Shown here: piece after piece, positions 59,725-64,000 of the stretch | Layout of the letters: each line of letters begins with the position of its first letter | How positions within the stretch are numbered: position 1 is the stretch's first letter | Origin: Combretum micranthum | Lineage: Eukaryota; Streptophyta; Magnoliopsida; Myrtales; Combretaceae | Length of the DNA stretch: 64,000 bases | Assembly (NCBI GenBank): GCA_024138025.1 | Contig: JAMXBD010000025.1 | Span: forward strand, 1,803,501 to 1,867,500 | Direction: 5' to 3' | Made by a program: the position numbers and the translations under genes | Notes under the pieces: generated by a model | Database searches by the model: none | What the model was told of the DNA's origin: nothing | The model's input: only the letters and a program-made list of their open reading frames with translations

Positions 59725-62700
59725 TGTAAACCCCGGTATTCTCAGTAGTTAAGTAAACCCCGGGAGTTGAAAAGCGAAACCCTAATCCAGTCCCGTTTGA
59801 GCCTAGTGAGAGAAGTTTAGGAACCCTAAATCCGGCTTTCCATCGGTTTCATAATAAAAGAAGTTTTATAAAGTAAATGAAAATTAATTATTGTTTTAAA
59901 TTATATTTCAAACCTTAGAAAGTTTTAAATTTGAAATTTTTTCAATTCCAGGCCTTCCCGAGCTCAATTACGGAAAAACGTGCCCCGGGACCATAAACTC
60001 AGAAAAATATTCCGGAATATTCATTAGAACTGAAATTTTATAAGGATTCCAAAAATATCAATTTTATAATTTTCCAGGCTATGAAAATTACAGTTAAAGC
60101 CTTTTCCCGTGTTTTCGTTACAACCGGTAAAGTAGATGTTTTGTCTACTATTCACAAGTACAACCTACACTACACACTACCATACCCTATTCTTACATCC
60201 TTACAACTACTCATTACAATTTTCTTTTCCAAGAAATTTTGTTTCTTAATAAATTATTACATTTTATTACATAAATTAAATTTTATCAAAAATTCAATTT
60301 TCTCTCTCCCTCCCCTATGCAAGGCCGCGCACCCCCCTCCCAATTTCCTCATTTTTGTTTTATTTTACTCATTTTATTACAACTAAAACCCTAATCTATT
60401 CATATATAAGCTCATTTTTCTCTCTCTCTTCTCATTTTCACTCTTCCAAAAAAATTACAAAGGTTGAAACCCTCTCTTTTCCCTCTAGCTTGTTGTCGTG
60501 ACCCACACATGTGCACACACACTCACACATTTATTTTCTCTTCTTTTCATCTCTAAATCTCCATTAAAGTGATGATTTCAAGCTTTGTTCTTCCCAAATC
60601 TTGTAATGGCAAAGCTATTCTTGTGTGTTTTCCACATTTAATCCCAATGATCATATGTAGGGACATGAAACACTTATACAAGAATATCAAGCCATCACAA
60701 GAAGTAGATCTAGTGTTTAAAAGAGTTTTTATTGAGATATTATCTTGTTCATGCATGTAAAGTAGAGATCTAGCATAGAAATTTATGTGCATGCCATGAA
60801 ACTCATGAATCATGCATTATATTGGTAGATCTAGTGTTTAGACATTCATACCTTCATCTACATTTATGTTCATATGGTTATTTTGATTTTCATGCATTGA
60901 TGATCATAAAAATGTACATTGCTATGTATAGATATGTTAGATGGTAGATCTTCATGTATCGAAGACAAGAAATTTGAAAAAGAAAAGATTTTGTTAGAAA
61001 TGCCTAGTCGAAATTCGGATGATTTTGGAACCCTATTTTAAAAACCACTAAAACCACTTTAAAACTCATATTTTTCATGAAAATGGAAGGTATATGTAAT
61101 AGGTACCTTAAGAATGATTTTCATAAGTTTAGATGAGTTTAAGCATGAGTAAAATGTAAAACAAGTAGTGGAGTTGGAATGAAAAATCTTGAGATAGTGA
61201 TTAGTTTGTTAAATTCGTATTTTGGAATAATGCCTACATAAACACCTATATCCAACTTAAATTGCATGTTTTATGAGTTAAATGAAGTCTTTAGGCAATA
61301 GATATAATAAAGCTTCAATTTTTATGCATTAAACAAGTTTTCCTATAGGAAAAATGCAAGAAAAGGAAATTTCCAAAATTCGGATTTTTGTGAAAAGCTT
61401 GTTTAAAACATATTTACAAAGTGAAAAATGTGAATTTTTATGCATAAATGGAGGCCTTAGATAGTATAGATGATAAAGACTTGTTTTTAATTAGATAACA
61501 AGTAAATTCTGGAATAGAATCATAAAATTCTAGTAGATGCAAAAATTTGGAAGAATGGATCTTAGGAAATGGCTAATGTGAAGTCTTGTAATGATTAGGA
61601 GTTCTTAAGAGTTCATTATAAAAAATCATGAAGATCATACATATATTGAACTCATTACATGACATTCATACTAGGAATTCATTCATATACCATCTATACA
61701 TGAATCATCAACTAGGAACATTTTTACCAAATGCGAAACAATTTTTCGGAAAAGGGAAAGTTACAGAACAGATATGATCCTACTGTTCCTTGACCTTAAA
61801 ATTTTCAAAACTTGAAAATAATATTAGAAATAGATAGATCTTTCGAAGTAGATGGAGATCGATATAAAATTTGCGAAATTCCGAGTTAAAATGACCAAGT
61901 TATGGCCGTTTTAAGTTGGAACTTCCGCAAATAGCGAGAATTCCAATTTTGTGTAGTTTAGATACATAGTTTGAATTAGTTTATGATGAGATTCTTATTA
62001 GGTTGTTTTTATTTGGTAGGTGATCCCGAGCAAGACGATACCCTACCACCCGACTACTATTATTAAAAGACCGGCGTACCATGGCCGAGTAAGTATTACT
62101 TCCGCTCTCATTTAATGTTCGTGATTGTATTGATAGTGGCATTAGTTGTTTAGGCAAAGATAAAAATGATTATGCATGATGGGGTATATGGGAATTATAT
62201 TTTGTCTGCTGTTGATATGTGAAGTTGAACTTAAGGAATATCGAAACCGGGTGTTAGGCTATTGCTTGTTTAGCGAGAATTTATATTGATTGTCTGCGAA
62301 TAATTGTTGGTCACCTAAAAGAATTGGATTAATCTATATTGGACCTCAATTATAATTGGACTCATTCATATCATGACGGGGATGGAGCATTAGCATATAT
62401 TGGTTTTTCGTGACCCATGAAATGAAACTGTTGGTTAATCGTGATTCATAAAACGAAACTGTTGGTTAATCGTGATCCATAAAACGAATCATTGTTTAGT
62501 TGACGTGAGCTTAAACGGCGTCGTACCGCAGGATTTGTTAATCTGCTAACCCGGGATGGAGGGCGCAAGTCCATCCACATATGATTTCCAGTTGGTCATA
62601 TGTTTGTTGAACTCATTTGCTTGATGCATACCATTTGTTTTGAATAATCACTTGCTTGATTGAATTGTCTTAATTGTGATATGGAAGTTTTCACTCACTA

Positions 62701-63119
62701 AGCTAGTTAGCTTACGCCCCTATATTTTTTACTTGTTGCAGCACGAATTCATTTGGCTTAGGCCGAGGCAAGCCACAACTCAGGTACCGAAGATAGGAGT
62801 TTCCCTTAGAAGTTTACTTCGATTTTGTTTAGACTTCCATTGGAAACTAAAGGACTCTGGATAGCTGTAATGGACTTGATATTATTTTGCGGGAGAATGC
62901 CCCTTAGACTTTTGTGAAGTATATATATGTGTTTTGGTTTATTATCTATGGCTAATGAATGCCACATTAAACTTCTTAACTCCATTGATTGAGTATTCTA
63001 TTGTCGTAAAGGGACGCTTTACATCTATACAAGACTCCCGGAGGGCTCAGATAGGGATTGAGAGTCTTATATAGTATGTGGCGGGCTGTTACGTTTAAGA
63101 TATCCTATAGGGCGTGACA
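59725..63119 (+). mobile_element. Solo LTR of a retrotransposon (about 3.4 kb), TSD GGCAG
   Basis: Starts TGTAAACCCCGGTATTC and ends ATAGGGCGTGACA, canonical TG...CA ends of plant gypsy-type LTRs, with exact GGCAG duplications on both sides. A TATA-like string (catatataagc, about 60400) is followed by a TCTCTCTC-rich leader, as expected of the LTR promoter. Long open frames in it (60081-60386, 62676-62864) are not retroelement proteins. No internal domain and no second LTR, so recombination between LTRs is inferred. Confidence 0.78.
60397..60440 (+). promoter_or_regulatory. Probable TATA box and start region of solo LTR 3
   Basis: CATATATAAGC is followed within 15 bases by a TTTTTCTCTCTCTCTTCTC tract, the arrangement seen at the promoter of solo LTR 1. 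Confidence 0.4.
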
Positions 63120-63124
63120 GGCAG
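63120..63124 (+). repeat. Right target-site duplication GGCAG of solo LTR 3
   Basis: Immediately follows GGCGTGACA and equals 59720-59724. Confidence 0.8.
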
Positions 63125-64000
63125 GGTGGACCTGCTTGTATAGCTTTACTAACTATATCTTTTTCATAAGATAAAATTAACAAAAATAAGAAATTATAAT
63201 ATTAAATAAGATATATTTTAATCTTAAAATAACAAAATTGACCAAAAAGCAATACAATCTTTTGCCTATATATCTAAGGGATTGTTTAACATATGCATTT
63301 ATTATACACCAACACATCTATTTTTAGTTGTAATGTTACCAATGTTGCATAAAAAAATAATACTATACAGATTAGAAAAAAAAAAAAGATTATAAGACAC
63401 AAGAGATTTTAGTTTTGATAAATGTCGGACTAAATAAGTCCAGAAATAGGCATACTTTTAAGATAATTTATTACTTATCTTTTCTTTATCAAAGGTATAT
63501 TTATTATTTATATTCTTAATATCAATATATTTTCAATGGATGGTAAATTTATGCAATTTATAAGGAATTAAAATAGTTTAGACACTCGATGTAATTTACT
63601 TACATTTATTTTTTTATCTTTTCTTCCTACTTTCTTTTCTTTTCCCTTATTGTTCTTTTTCTACGAGTCGATCCATGTTACTAACTCTAATGGTTCAAAT
63701 CTCATTATAGTCAGATCCACTCTACCTTAAGGTTACTTAAGGGCTATGAGGGTAAGAGTATGGTACTACTAAGATAAATAAAGGTGCGTATTTATTGAAA
63801 ATTGCCAATAGGTTGGTATATAAATGTATGTTTCTATAACTTGTTAGCTTGTGTAAATTAGCTTTTAAAAGTTATATATATTTATCATAATTATAAAAAT
63901 AGAAATCTATGAAGGAGATAAAGAAATTGATTATAAAATTTGGTTATAACATATGTTATAATATAAACAATTAAACATACATGGTAACACTTAAAAAACT
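63125..64000. other. AT-rich flank with nothing recognisable
   Basis: No exon, RNA gene or defined repeat was seen in the last 876 bases. Confidence 0.4.

Noticed and set aside
60081..60386. 101-codon open frame in solo LTR 3
   Set aside because: Lies in the U3-like region before the TATA box; hydrophobic, low complexity, no known domain.

Overview
The window is nuclear DNA from a flowering plant, almost certainly a eudicot. It is AT-rich, has intron-rich genes with GT/AG junctions and many relics of plant transposons. No rRNA, tRNA, CRISPR array, operon or bacterial-type gene was seen. Four protein-coding genes can be built exon by exon: (1) a receptor-like cytoplasmic kinase with an N-terminal universal-stress-protein-like domain (3830-7728, +); (2) LPXA, a plant UDP-N-acetylglucosamine acyltransferase of the mitochondrial lipid A-like pathway (16710-20233, +); (3) an R1-type 'SHAQKYF' MYB repressor (25457-28254, +); (4) a KEA4/5/6-type K+/H+ antiporter spread over 20 exons and 15 kb (46683-31346, -). 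They are unrelated housekeeping or regulatory genes and do not look like a functional cluster.

The rest is transposon-derived or featureless AT-rich DNA. Three solo LTRs are recognised by matching 5-bp target duplications: 12402-16405 (CCTAT), 53154-55853 (ATATT) and 59725-63119 (GGCAG). None has an internal coding region next to it. The second lies inside an older hAT-like inverted-repeat element. The KEA introns hold a decayed Ty1/copia relic that is itself split by a hAT-like insertion, a non-autonomous Mutator-like element with about 170-bp inverted ends, a short element packed with a GCGATA motif, and a 74-bp tandem duplication. A SINE-like insertion sits in an LPXA intron. Several MITE-like foldback elements and dispersed repeat pairs are also present.

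The most useful observation is at base level. The kinase, LPXA and KEA reading frames are conserved and free of nonsense substitutions, but are broken at about ten places by loss of one base (once two), mostly in short homopolymers. The MYB gene is intact. A deletion-only pattern in three unrelated genes looks more like consensus error in the assembly than three independent pseudogenes, though pseudogenisation cannot be excluded from one window. I found no convincing new biological system. The main interest is the layered transposon history and the frameshift pattern.
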